Shown piece after piece: positions 24,229 to 32,320 of a DNA stretch of 64,000 nucleotides. A model generated the notes under the pieces. The model worked only from the letters and a program-made list of their open reading frames with translations, was not told where the DNA came from and searched no databases. A program made the translations under genes and the position numbers. The stretch is from Tenacibaculum sp. 190524A05c (GTDB taxonomy: Bacteria; Bacteroidota; Bacteroidia; Flavobacteriales; Flavobacteriaceae): assembly GCF_964036595.1 (NCBI RefSeq), contig NZ_OZ038523.1:1928501-1992500 (forward strand), written 5' to 3'. How positions within the stretch are numbered: the first letter of the stretch is position 1; each line of letters starts with the position of its first letter.

Positions 24229-27012
24229 ATGAAAAGAATAATATCCCTGCTATTTTTATTTGTATACATTTTCACTAATTCTCAAGTAAAACTATCTCAT
24301 AATATTGGTGATGATTTAATTCCTACGACTATTTATGCTTGTAGTTGGGGAGGTATAAAATGGGCTAGAAAATTTAATCTCAGAGATTTTGGAATTACCA
24401 ACAATGAAAATTTTATTATAAACTCTGCGCAAATAGGGTTGTTCAGAACTGGTAGTTGGGATGTAAACATTCAGTTTAATATTTATAAAGTTGACTCAAA
24501 CTTTCCTAATTCATTTTCCGATGCTGATTTGATTGGTAGTAGTCAAGCTCAAAGCGCTCCTTACATACCAAATAATTTTCCTCCTGAGATAATGACTATA
24601 AATTTTGATACGCCAGTTATTATTCCAAATGATGTAGAAATGATATTAGTCGAGGCCTTTCAATTGCATAGTACAGCTAGTTCAGCTATTGCCTTTGCAG
24701 CCGGTACTGAAAACGACAATGATTTTTCATGGTTTAAATCTGATAATGGTGGATGTCCACCTGATGAATATACTTCAACCATAGATTTAGGAAGACCCGA
24801 TACTAATTTTTATATCACTGTAAACGGACAAAAACAAACTATACTTCCATTTGAAATTATAAACAATTCAGTCTGTAATGGAGAACAAAGCAATTTTAAT
24901 TTAACAAACCAATCTGAAGTTAGTTCTGTTATTTGGAATTTTGATGAACCTTCTTCTGGAACTAATAATGTCTCAAGTAATTTAAACGCCACACATACAT
25001 ACACTTCTAATGGCACTTATACTGTTACAGCTATTGTTACCCATACTGATGGAACAGTTTATACTATTGAAAAAGAAACTACTATTTATTCCGTTCCAAC
25101 CGTAAGCACAAATTTATTCTTAAATCAATGTGATAATGATACAGATGGTTTCTCATTATTTAACCTTAACGAGATAGACAAACAACTAATTTCAAACTCT
25201 GATAATTATAACATCTCTTATTTTGAAAGTTTAGCAGACGCTGAAAATAATAACAACCCTATTCAAAACACAAATACTTACCAAAATCAAATTGTAAGTA
25301 TTGATACTATTTGGGCAAGAGTTGAAAATACAAATAGTTGTTTCTCTACGAGTGAAATAAAACTAACTGTCTCTACTACCCAAATACCGACATCTTTTCA
25401 GAAAACTTTTTACAGTTGTGATGATGAATCTAATACAAATGATGGTGTAGCGTCTTTTGATTTTAGTAGTGTTACTCAGGAAGTAAAAAATCTATTTCCT
25501 TCTAATCAAAATATTTCAATTAGTTATTTCGAAAATGAGACAGACGCTTTGTTTGGAACTAATCCTATTCCTGAATCTAATCTCAATAACTTTAGGAATA
25601 TCAATAGTCCGTATCAACAAGACATTTACATTCGAGTAGAGAATTCTTTAAATGATGAATGCTTAGGATTTGGTAACTATATCACTCTAATTACGGAAAA
25701 AGTACCAGTTGCAAATCCTTTAACGATTTCTCCTGAATGTGATAATGATGGAGACGGATTATTTCCTTTCGATACTTCCAATATAGAAAATATAATTATA
25801 GGATCTCAAACCAATGTTGCTATTAGTTATTTTGATGAAAACGGGAATAGTTTACCTAGTCCATTACCGAATCCATTTAACACTAAAAGTCAAACCATAA
25901 AGGTAGTAGTTCAAAATAGCATCTCACAAGCCTCTAATGGGAAATGTAGTTCTGAAACTACTATTGACTTTATTGTAAACACTGTACCATCTGTTACAAA
26001 AATTGAAACACAAGAAACCTGCGACACAGATTTTGATGGAATAGCTTTATTTGACACCTCGCAAATTGAATCAAAAATAATAGGAAACCAATCAGGGTTA
26101 ATTGTCAAATATTTTGATGAACATAATGTGGAACTTCCAAGTCCATTACCTAATCCTTTCTCATCTCACTCACAAAGTATCAAAGTTAGAGTTGAAAACC
26201 CAATTTATACAGGTTGCTTTCAAGAAACATCTGTTGAGTTTCTTGTAAATCAAAAACCTGAATTTGAAATTGAAAGCTTAGCAATTTTATGCTCTAATTT
26301 AAGTTCGACAATTGATATTAATATACAAAATCCTACTGGAAATTATATCTATCAATGGAGAAACGAGCTCAACGAAATTATTAGTAACTCAGAAAGTATT
26401 ACAGTAGACGAAGGAGGAATATACTCTGTTTCAGCCTTTTCAGACAAAGGTTGTCAATCGGATATTAAGTCCATAACTATTCAAGAATCAAGTATTTCAT
26501 CTTTAGTAAAAGAAAATCTTGAAATTATAGACGATTCAGATAATAATAGTATTACCATTAACACTGGTAATATTGGAATTGGTAATTATGAATTTAGTTT
26601 ACTTGATAACAATAATAATACGATTTATGATTATCAAGACGATCCCTTTTTTGAAGAGTTAGATGGAGGATTCTATACAATTCTTATCAGAGATAAAAAC
26701 GGATGTGGTATTCAGTCTTTTGAGATTTCAATTATAAGTTATCCAAAGTTTTTTACTCCAAATGGCGACGGAATGAACGAAGTTTGGCATATTAAAGGAT
26801 TGGGAAAAAGCTTTTATACTAATGGAATTGTCAACATCTATAATCGATTTGGTATACTTTTGTACACTCTGAGTATGGATGACTCGGGATGGGATGGTAA
26901 TTATCAAGGAAATCCTCTACCATCTAATGATTATTGGTTTGAAGCAAACCTTACCACTCCTGCTGGTAATAGAATTATAAAAAAAGGAAGTTTTAGTCTA
27001 TTAAGAAAATAA
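24229..27012 (+). CDS. Large secreted protein with PKD domain and T9SS type B C-terminal domain
   Basis: 927 residues. A signal peptide (MKRIISLLFLFVYIFTNSQV) is followed by an N-terminal beta domain of about 200 residues, a PKD-like domain (about 225-290, VIWNFDEPSSGTNN), and four repeats of 85-105 residues starting near 300, 396, 503 and 597. Each repeat opens with an acidic C-D-x-D-type turn and carries ISYF or VKYF. An Ig-like stretch follows, then the C-terminal domain from about 840 (YPKFFTPNGDGMNEVWHIKG, YNRFGILLY, GWDGNYQGNPLPSNDYW). That domain is the type B (gliding motility-associated) signal for the type IX secretion system, so the protein should be exported and surface-attached. 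An adhesin role is likely but unproven. Confidence 0.9.
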   Translation: MKRIISLLFLFVYIFTNSQVKLSHNIGDDLIPTTIYACSWGGIKWARKFNLRDFGITNNENFIINSAQIGLFRTGSWDVNIQFNIYKVDSNFPNSFSDADLIGSSQAQSAPYIPNNFPPEIMTINFDTPVIIPNDVEMILVEAFQLHSTASSAIAFAAGTENDNDFSWFKSDNGGCPPDEYTSTIDLGRPDTNFYITVNGQKQTILPFEIINNSVCNGEQSNFNLTNQSEVSSVIWNFDEPSSGTNNVSSNLNATHTYTSNGTYTVTAIVTHTDGTVYTIEKETTIYSVPTVSTNLFLNQCDNDTDGFSLFNLNEIDKQLISNSDNYNISYFESLADAENNNNPIQNTNTYQNQIVSIDTIWARVENTNSCFSTSEIKLTVSTTQIPTSFQKTFYSCDDESNTNDGVASFDFSSVTQEVKNLFPSNQNISISYFENETDALFGTNPIPESNLNNFRNINSPYQQDIYIRVENSLNDECLGFGNYITLITEKVPVANPLTISPECDNDGDGLFPFDTSNIENIIIGSQTNVAISYFDENGNSLPSPLPNPFNTKSQTIKVVVQNSISQASNGKCSSETTIDFIVNTVPSVTKIETQETCDTDFDGIALFDTSQIESKIIGNQSGLIVKYFDEHNVELPSPLPNPFSSHSQSIKVRVENPIYTGCFQETSVEFLVNQKPEFEIESLAILCSNLSSTIDINIQNPTGNYIYQWRNELNEIISNSESITVDEGGIYSVSAFSDKGCQSDIKSITIQESSISSLVKENLEIIDDSDNNSITINTGNIGIGNYEFSLLDNNNNTIYDYQDDPFFEELDGGFYTILIRDKNGCGIQSFEISIISYPKFFTPNGDGMNEVWHIKGLGKSFYTNGIVNIYNRFGILLYTLSMDDSGWDGNYQGNPLPSNDYWFEANLTTPAGNRIIKKGSFSLLRK

Positions 27013-27014
27013 AA

Positions 27015-27037
27015 AAGACTCGCTAAAAGCGAGTCTT
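27015..27037. terminator. Bidirectional terminator between the T9SS gene and ahcY
   Basis: AAGACTCGC (27015-27023) pairs with GCGAGTCTT (27029-27037) around TAAAA, with an A-run on the left that gives a strong T-run for the minus strand. It serves the convergent genes on both sides, best for ahcY. Confidence 0.85.
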
Positions 27038-27064
27038 AATTTATACTATAATAAGATTTTAATC

Positions 27065-28381
27065 TTAGTATCTGTAGTGTTCTGGTTTATATGGACCTTC
27101 AACAGTTACACCAATATACTCAGCTTGATCTGTACGTAATTCAGTTAACTCAACTCCAATTTTAGCTAAGTGTAATTTTGCTACTTTCTCATCTAAGTGT
27201 TTTGGTAACATGTAAACATCATTCTTATACGCATCAGCATTATTCCATAATTCGATTTGTGCTAATGTTTGGTTTGTGAATGAATTAGACATTACAAAAC
27301 TTGGGTGACCAGTTGCACATCCTAAGTTTACTAAACGACCTTCAGCTAAAATGATAACATCGTTTCCGTTTACGTTATACTTATCAACTTGAGGCTTAAT
27401 TTCAACTTTAGAATCTCCATACTTCTCATTTAACCAAGCCATATCGATTTCATTATCGAAGTGTCCGATGTTACAAACGATCGCTTTATCTTTTAAAGCT
27501 TCAAAGTGCTCACCACGAACGATATCTTTGTTTCCTGTAGTTGTAATAACGATATCCGCATTTCCAACAACAGTTTCTAATTTCTTAACTTCAAATCCGT
27601 CCATTGCAGCTTGTAAAGCACAAATTGGATCAATTTCAGTTACCGTTACGATAGATCCAGCTCCACGGAAAGAAGCAGCTGTTCCTTTACCAACATCTCC
27701 ATATCCACAAACAACAACTCTTTTTCCAGCTAACATAACATCAGTAGCACGGCGAATTGCATCAACTGCAGATTCTTTACATCCGTATTTGTTATCGAAC
27801 TTAGATTTAGTTACAGAATCATTTACGTTGATTGCTGGCATTGGTAAAGTACCATTCTTTACTCTTTCATATAAACGGTGAACTCCTGTTGTAGTTTCTT
27901 CAGATAATCCGTTGATTCCTTCAGCTAACTCAGGATATTTATCTAACACCATATTTGTTAAATCACCACCATCGTCTAAGATCATATTTAATGGCTTCTT
28001 CTCTTCTCCAAAGAATAAAGTTTGCTCAATACACCAATCAAATTCTTCTTCGTTCATTCCTTTCCAAGCGTATACTGGAGTACCAGCAGCAGCAATAGCA
28101 GCAGCAGCTTGATCTTGAGTAGAGAAAATATTACAAGAACTCCAAGTAACTTCTGCACCTAAAGCTTGTAAAGTTTCGATTAAAACCGCAGTTTGAATGG
28201 TCATGTGTAAACATCCTGCAATTCTAGCACCTTTTAAAGGTTGCTCATCTTTATACTCTTCACGTAAACTCATTAAACCTGGCATTTCAGCTTCTGCCAA
28301 TTCAATTTCTTTTCTTCCCCAATCTGCTAAAGAAATATCTTTAACTTTGTAAGGAACATACGCAGCGGTTTTTGTGCTCAT
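27065..28381 (-). CDS. ahcY: Adenosylhomocysteinase (S-adenosylhomocysteine hydrolase)
   Basis: 438 residues, full length. It splits S-adenosylhomocysteine to adenosine and homocysteine using bound NAD, relieving product inhibition of methyltransferases. Visible features are [17 protein letters not shown], the substrate-binding [20 protein letters not shown], the NAD-binding [44 protein letters not shown] and the C-terminal [10 protein letters not shown]. No SAH riboswitch is apparent in the short leader. Confidence 0.98.
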   Translation of the reverse strand: MSTKTAAYVPYKVKDISLADWGRKEIELAEAEMPGLMSLREEYKDEQPLKGARIAGCLHMTIQTAVLIETLQALGAEVTWSSCNIFSTQDQAAAAIAAAGTPVYAWKGMNEEEFDWCIEQTLFFGEEKKPLNMILDDGGDLTNMVLDKYPELAEGINGLSEETTTGVHRLYERVKNGTLPMPAINVNDSVTKSKFDNKYGCKESAVDAIRRATDVMLAGKRVVVCGYGDVGKGTAASFRGAGSIVTVTEIDPICALQAAMDGFEVKKLETVVGNADIVITTTGNKDIVRGEHFEALKDKAIVCNIGHFDNEIDMAWLNEKYGDSKVEIKPQVDKYNVNGNDVIILAEGRLVNLGCATGHPSFVMSNSFTNQTLAQIELWNNADAYKNDVYMLPKHLDEKVAKLHLAKIGVELTELRTDQAEYIGVTVEGPYKPEHYRY

Positions 28382-28416
28382 ATTTTTGTATATTTATTAT
28401 ATTCTGTTTTGAGTCG

Positions 28417-28424
28417 CAAAATTA
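28417..28424 (-). promoter_or_regulatory. Candidate -7 element for ahcY
   Basis: On the minus strand TAATTTTG is an exact TAnnTTTG match, about 36 bases before the ahcY start. No clear -33 TTTG is present. Confidence 0.45.
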
Positions 28425-28443
28425 CAAAATAACTTTCTAAATC

Positions 28444-29070
28444 ATGCCTCTATATAAAACAATCAATATTAACAAACATTCTAAAGTTTTGATTTGGAAG
28501 ATTGAAGAGTCTTTCGACACACTTTCTGAAGGAATTGAGTTATCTCCACAAAGTGCTGATCGCGTGTCTCAAATGAAATCAGAAATACATCGAAGAGGCT
28601 TTTTAAGTGTTCGTCATTTGTTGAAAGAAGTTGGTTATTCGGATAGTGATTTGTTTTATGATGAATATGGAAAACCACATTTAAAAGATGGTACTCAAAT
28701 TTCTATTACGCATTCATTTATATTTTCTGCTTTAATCATTTCTAAGGAAAATAAAGTTGGAATTGACATTGAAAAAAGGCGTGATAAAATTGTAAAAATT
28801 GCACATAAGTTTACTCCAATTGAAGAGTACAAATCCATTGCAAATCATGATGCATTAGTTAGTAAATTAACTATTGTTTGGGGAGCAAAAGAAAGTTTGT
28901 ATAAAATCTACGGAAAGAAAAAGTTACTTTTCTTAAATCACATTTATATCGAAGATTTCTCTTTTGACACCAGCTCAACAACAGGAAAAATATTATATGA
29001 AGGTGTTACTTCTGAATATGATATTCATTTTGAGGAAATAGAAGATTTCACGTGTGTGTATGCTTTTTAA
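28444..29070 (+). CDS. 4'-phosphopantetheinyl transferase superfamily protein
   Basis: 208 residues. It transfers the phosphopantetheine arm of CoA to a serine of carrier proteins. The Sfp/AcpS superfamily motifs are present: ISITHSFIFSAL (H in the CoA-binding strand), VGIDIEKRRDKI (Mg ligand Asp/Glu) and WGAKESLYKIYGKK (W-x-x-K-E-x-x-x-K). Length fits the Sfp-like two-domain type rather than the short AcpS. Which carrier protein it serves is not shown by the neighbourhood. It is divergent from ahcY with a 62-base gap. Confidence 0.9.
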   Translation: MPLYKTININKHSKVLIWKIEESFDTLSEGIELSPQSADRVSQMKSEIHRRGFLSVRHLLKEVGYSDSDLFYDEYGKPHLKDGTQISITHSFIFSALIISKENKVGIDIEKRRDKIVKIAHKFTPIEEYKSIANHDALVSKLTIVWGAKESLYKIYGKKKLLFLNHIYIEDFSFDTSSTTGKILYEGVTSEYDIHFEEIEDFTCVYAF

Positions 29071-29144
29071 TTTTTTTTCCATAGTGTAAAGTTTTGGTAT
29101 GAGTTTTGATTTTATTCTGCTCATCACTTAAAAACTAAATTACT

Positions 29145-30134
29145 ATGAAATTACAATACTTATTACTGATTAGTCTAACAATTCTATTCTTCAATTGTAA
29201 AACAGACAAATTAGAACCATTTGTTCCTGAAAATCACTTAGCAAGTTTTCAAACTGAAAAACCTCAGTTTTTCGATTTAGATACTTTAGACTACAAAACA
29301 ATTATTGGAAAACATGGCACAAAAATAATTTACTACAGAGAACTTTTTGATACTATTTATAAAGATCCTATTCAATTAGAGTTAATTGAATTGTATGACT
29401 TTAAAGAAATTCTTTATCGAAATATTCCAACCATAACAACAAAAGATGAATTATTAGAAACATCGGGAGTCTTAAAAATTAAGTTCACTTCTAATGGAAA
29501 AGAACTAGAAATTAGAGAAGGTCAGAAACTATTAATTTACCCTCCTACTGGTAAACTTAAAAACAATGATATTTTCTTGTCAGAAAAAGATTCTATAACA
29601 AATATCAAATGGAATATTACTGAACAAAATTATGTTTCTAAATCTATATTACTAGGAGGTGGTATTTCGAAAAGAATATATATTCCTTTTGACTCATTGT
29701 CCGAAAATGAAAAAAGCAGAATTAAAAGTAACCAAATAATTAATGCAGATGAATTAATTCACCTAGAGCTGAGAAACGAACTTAACTCCTTTATTTTAGA
29801 AAGTATAAAAGAAAAATGGATTAATATTGATAAATTCATTCAACCAGAGAAGAGAATTTCTTTTAATATTGAAGAAAACATTGACTTCTCGGGTTATAAT
29901 ACTTATGTACAGTATGAAGATCTCAATTCTTTTTTGTCTTACACGATGACAGAAGACATGTTAACTCTTAAAAACATTCCAATAAAAGGACGAGTAAACT
30001 TGATTGTTGTAGGTAGAAATTTAGAGGAAATATTCTTTGACAAAATAAATCTAAATACTATTTCTGATAATTCTGAGATTAAATTAAATATGAAAAAAAC
30101 TTCAAAACAAGATCTGAAAAAACTATTTGAATAA
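29145..30134 (+). CDS. Lipoprotein of unknown function
   Basis: 329 residues. The N-terminus MKLQYLLLISLTILFFNCKT has a lipobox-like FFNC. The mature protein is rich in K, E, I and N and appears mainly beta-stranded, with segments such as IKFTSNGKELEIREGQKLLI and GRVNLIVVGRNLEEIF that recall peptidase-regulatory or DUF-type beta-sandwich proteins. I do not recognise the family. It lies just upstream of the thiamine-type uptake genes, but a candidate -7 element (TATTTTTG at 30142-30149) lies between, so cotranscription is doubtful. Confidence 0.7.
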   Translation: MKLQYLLLISLTILFFNCKTDKLEPFVPENHLASFQTEKPQFFDLDTLDYKTIIGKHGTKIIYYRELFDTIYKDPIQLELIELYDFKEILYRNIPTITTKDELLETSGVLKIKFTSNGKELEIREGQKLLIYPPTGKLKNNDIFLSEKDSITNIKWNITEQNYVSKSILLGGGISKRIYIPFDSLSENEKSRIKSNQIINADELIHLELRNELNSFILESIKEKWINIDKFIQPEKRISFNIEENIDFSGYNTYVQYEDLNSFLSYTMTEDMLTLKNIPIKGRVNLIVVGRNLEEIFFDKINLNTISDNSEIKLNMKKTSKQDLKKLFE

Positions 30135-30165
30135 TAGTCTTTATTTTTGCAGGAAATACTATTCA

Positions 30166-30426
30166 ATGAAAATATCAGTAGAGTTAACACTTACTCCGCT
30201 TCAAGATAATTTTGAAGAACCTATTATTAATTTCATCAAGAAACTTAGAGCTTCTGGTTTGACTATTCTTGAGAATCCTTTGAGCACTCAAGTTTATGGA
30301 GATTACGATACAGTAATGCAATTATTAACTTCAGAAGTTAAAGAAACCTTTGAAGCAATAGACAATGGACTACTTCAAATGAAAATTGTAAAAACTGATA
30401 GAAGCGACTATGAACCAAATTTTTGA
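30166..30426 (+). CDS. Thiamine-binding (YkoF/MTH1187, UPF0045-like) protein
   Basis: 86 residues from the ATG at 30166, preceded by AGGAA; the longer reading from 30127 overlaps the upstream gene and is rejected. The sequence MKISVELTLTPLQDNFEEPI followed by a two-strand, two-helix ferredoxin-like pattern and ENPLSTQVYGDYD is that of the MTH1187/YkoF-like family, several of which bind thiamine or hydroxymethylpyrimidine. It overlaps the PnuC-type permease gene by 17 bases, and a TPP riboswitch lies further downstream, both supporting a thiamine role. Confidence 0.8.
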   Translation: MKISVELTLTPLQDNFEEPIINFIKKLRASGLTILENPLSTQVYGDYDTVMQLLTSEVKETFEAIDNGLLQMKIVKTDRSDYEPNF

Positions 30427-31039
30427 TTTTTTATTCAGCCAATACGAAGGATCAAGTACTCTTGATGTTACGTTAGAAATAGTGGCTGTGGTTTTCGGTT
30501 TTCTTTCAGTTTGGTATTCTAAACAAAATAAGATTTGGGTTTTCCCTACTGGAATGATAAGCACGGCTATTTTCGTTTATCTTCTTTTGAAATGGGGATT
30601 ACTTGGTGATATGATGATTAATGGTTATTACTTCATCATGAGTGTTTACGGTTGGTATATTTGGACACAAACTAAAGACGGACATGTAGCACATCCAATT
30701 TCAAGAACCACTTTAAAAGAAAAGAAAATTAGTGTTGCAATTTTCTTTGCTACATTGATTTTTGTGTATGTTGTTTATGCAACTTTCGACAAATGGAATG
30801 ATTGGACAGCTTATATAGATACAATTACCACTGCTGTGTTTTTTGTAGGAATGTGGTTAATGGCAAGAAGAAAAATAGAAAACTGGATTTACTGGATTAT
30901 AGGTGATCTTATTTCTGTGCCTTTATATTTATACAAAGGCTTTGTATTTACAAGTTTTCAATATTTAATATTTACATTTATAGCAATACTAGGATATTTA
31001 GCATGGAAGAAAAGCTTAGACAATCCGAAATTAATTTAG
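30410..31039 (+). CDS. PnuC-family vitamin permease, probably thiamine type (PnuT)
   Basis: 209 residues with seven likely membrane spans. The family signature NGYYFIMSVYGWYIW lies at about residues 72-86, with WVFPTGMISTAIFVYLLL before and IYWIIGDLISVPLYLYKG after. PnuC proteins import nicotinamide riboside and PnuT relatives import thiamine; the protein sequence by itself does not tell me which. The adjacent thiamine-binding-family gene and the TPP riboswitch favour thiamine, whereas the NadR-like gene after it is equally compatible with nicotinamide riboside. It overlaps both neighbours (17 and 37 bases), so these three genes form an operon. Confidence 0.85.
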   Translation: MNQIFDFLFSQYEGSSTLDVTLEIVAVVFGFLSVWYSKQNKIWVFPTGMISTAIFVYLLLKWGLLGDMMINGYYFIMSVYGWYIWTQTKDGHVAHPISRTTLKEKKISVAIFFATLIFVYVVYATFDKWNDWTAYIDTITTAVFFVGMWLMARRKIENWIYWIIGDLISVPLYLYKGFVFTSFQYLIFTFIAILGYLAWKKSLDNPKLI

Positions 31040-31656
31040 TAAAGGTAGTTCTGTTTGGCCCAGAAAGTACTGGTAAAACAACACTTTCTCGTCAGCTTGC
31101 TCGACATTACAATACAGTTTGGGCACCAGAATATGCGAGGGAATATTTACAAGACAAATGGAATAATGAACGTAAAACTTGTGAAGAAAGTGATTTAATT
31201 CCAATTGCTATCGGTCAAATGGATTTAGAAAACTCTCTAGCAAAAAAGGCTGACAAATTATTGATTTGTGATACAGATTTGCTAGAAACTAAAGTATATT
31301 CAGAAGAATATTATGGTGGATTTGTAGATCCGTTATTAGATGAATTCGCTATTAAAAACACCTATGACATTTACTTCCTAACATATATAGATACACCTTG
31401 GGAAGAAGACGATTTAAGAGATAGACCTGAACAACGTGAAGAAATGTTTAACGCGTTTAAAAATGCTCTAGAAAAATATAATCGTCCTTATATTCTTTTA
31501 AAAGGAGATAAAGAAACCAGATTAAAAAAAGCCACTCAAATTATTGATGATTTGATTGCTAAAAAAGAAAATCTACATTCATATTCAGACTCTTTGATTG
31601 ATTTAGATCTCCATTTTTTACATCAAAATATTGATCCAAATACATTAATGCACTAA
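31003..31656 (+). CDS. NadR-like ATP-dependent kinase (AAA/P-loop ATPase)
   Basis: 217 residues. The P-loop is FGPESTGKTTLSRQLA, followed by WAPEYAREYLQ, CDTDLLETKVYSEEY, YFLTYIDTPWEEDDLRDRP and a lid-like REEMFNAFKNALEKY. This is the ribosylnicotinamide-kinase half of NadR without the nucleotidyltransferase or DNA-binding parts. It probably phosphorylates the vitamin brought in by the PnuC-type permease, trapping it in the cell: nicotinamide riboside by family precedent, or thiamine by gene context. Start overlaps the permease gene by 37 bases. Confidence 0.85.
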   Translation: MEEKLRQSEINLVKVVLFGPESTGKTTLSRQLARHYNTVWAPEYAREYLQDKWNNERKTCEESDLIPIAIGQMDLENSLAKKADKLLICDTDLLETKVYSEEYYGGFVDPLLDEFAIKNTYDIYFLTYIDTPWEEDDLRDRPEQREEMFNAFKNALEKYNRPYILLKGDKETRLKKATQIIDDLIAKKENLHSYSDSLIDLDLHFLHQNIDPNTLMH

Positions 31657-31658
31657 TC

Positions 31659-32063
31659 TTGGATAAAAGTAACATTCAAACCGAAATTCAATTTAAAGCT
31701 ATTAGAAGTTCAGGACCAGGTGGTCAACACGTGAATAAAGTAGCTTCCAAAGTTGAATTGTATTTTGATATTCAAAATTCTCAAGGTTTAACTTCTCGCG
31801 AAAAAGAAATTATTACAACTAAACTTGCAAATAAAATATCTAAAAACGGTCAATTACTTTTATACTCTCAAGAAAGCAGATCACAACATAAAAATAAAGA
31901 AATTGTAACTCAACAACTTTTTCAACTACTCACTTCAAGTTTAGTACAACCTAAAAAAAGAAGATCTACAAAACCAACCAGAAGTTCATTAGTTAAAAAA
32001 GCTAAAAACAAACAAAAACATTCTTTAAAAAAGCAATTAAGGCGAAAACCTAACTTAGATTAA
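31659..32063 (+). CDS. arfB: Alternative ribosome-rescue peptidyl-tRNA hydrolase ArfB
   Basis: 134 residues, probable TTG start 2 bases after the preceding stop (no ATG lies before the essential motif). The catalytic SSGPGGQHVNK (about residues 17-27) is the class I release-factor GGQ motif, and the C-terminal tail is very basic (KKRRSTKPTRSSLVKKAKNK, then KLRRKP-like residues), which in ArfB enters the empty mRNA channel of stalled ribosomes. It frees peptides from non-stop ribosomes. Its place in a vitamin-uptake operon looks like simple translational hitch-hiking. Confidence 0.92.
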   Translation: MDKSNIQTEIQFKAIRSSGPGGQHVNKVASKVELYFDIQNSQGLTSREKEIITTKLANKISKNGQLLLYSQESRSQHKNKEIVTQQLFQLLTSSLVQPKKRRSTKPTRSSLVKKAKNKQKHSLKKQLRRKPNLD

Positions 32064-32112
32064 CTAAATTTCTTACTCGTTAATTTAAAATTCCACCTTA
32101 CCTTTGCACCGT

Positions 32113-32194
32113 TCTCATAAAGGGGTGCCAATTATAGGCTGAGATCAAACCCATAGAACCTAGAACAGGTAATGCTGTTTAGGGAATAATGAGT
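32113..32194 (+). promoter_or_regulatory. TPP (thiamine pyrophosphate) riboswitch
   Basis: The THI element is recognisable by GGGGTGCC (32122-32129), GGCTGAGAT (32137-32145), the ACCC and GAACCT segments, and GGTAATGC (32168-32175) with TAGGGAA, closed by a P1 pairing of CTCAT (32114-32118) with ATGAG (32189-32193). It precedes the TonB-dependent receptor. Downstream, AACAT-GTAA-ATGTT followed by six T may be a weak expression-platform terminator. Confidence 0.93.
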
Positions 32195-32320
32195 GCTAAT
32201 TGAACATGTAAATGTTTTTTAATGAAGTATAAAAAGTTATGCTTCACTCTAAATGCGCTCATACATACAGTATTCAAAAAACAACGAATAATTGCCTCTT
32301 TTTATTCATTTATTTTAAAA

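Noticed and set aside
27468..27881. 137-residue plus-strand ORF inside ahcY
   Set aside because: It is wholly antisense to a certain, highly conserved enzyme gene; its sequence is serine/threonine-rich with no recognisable domain, as expected for an antisense frame.
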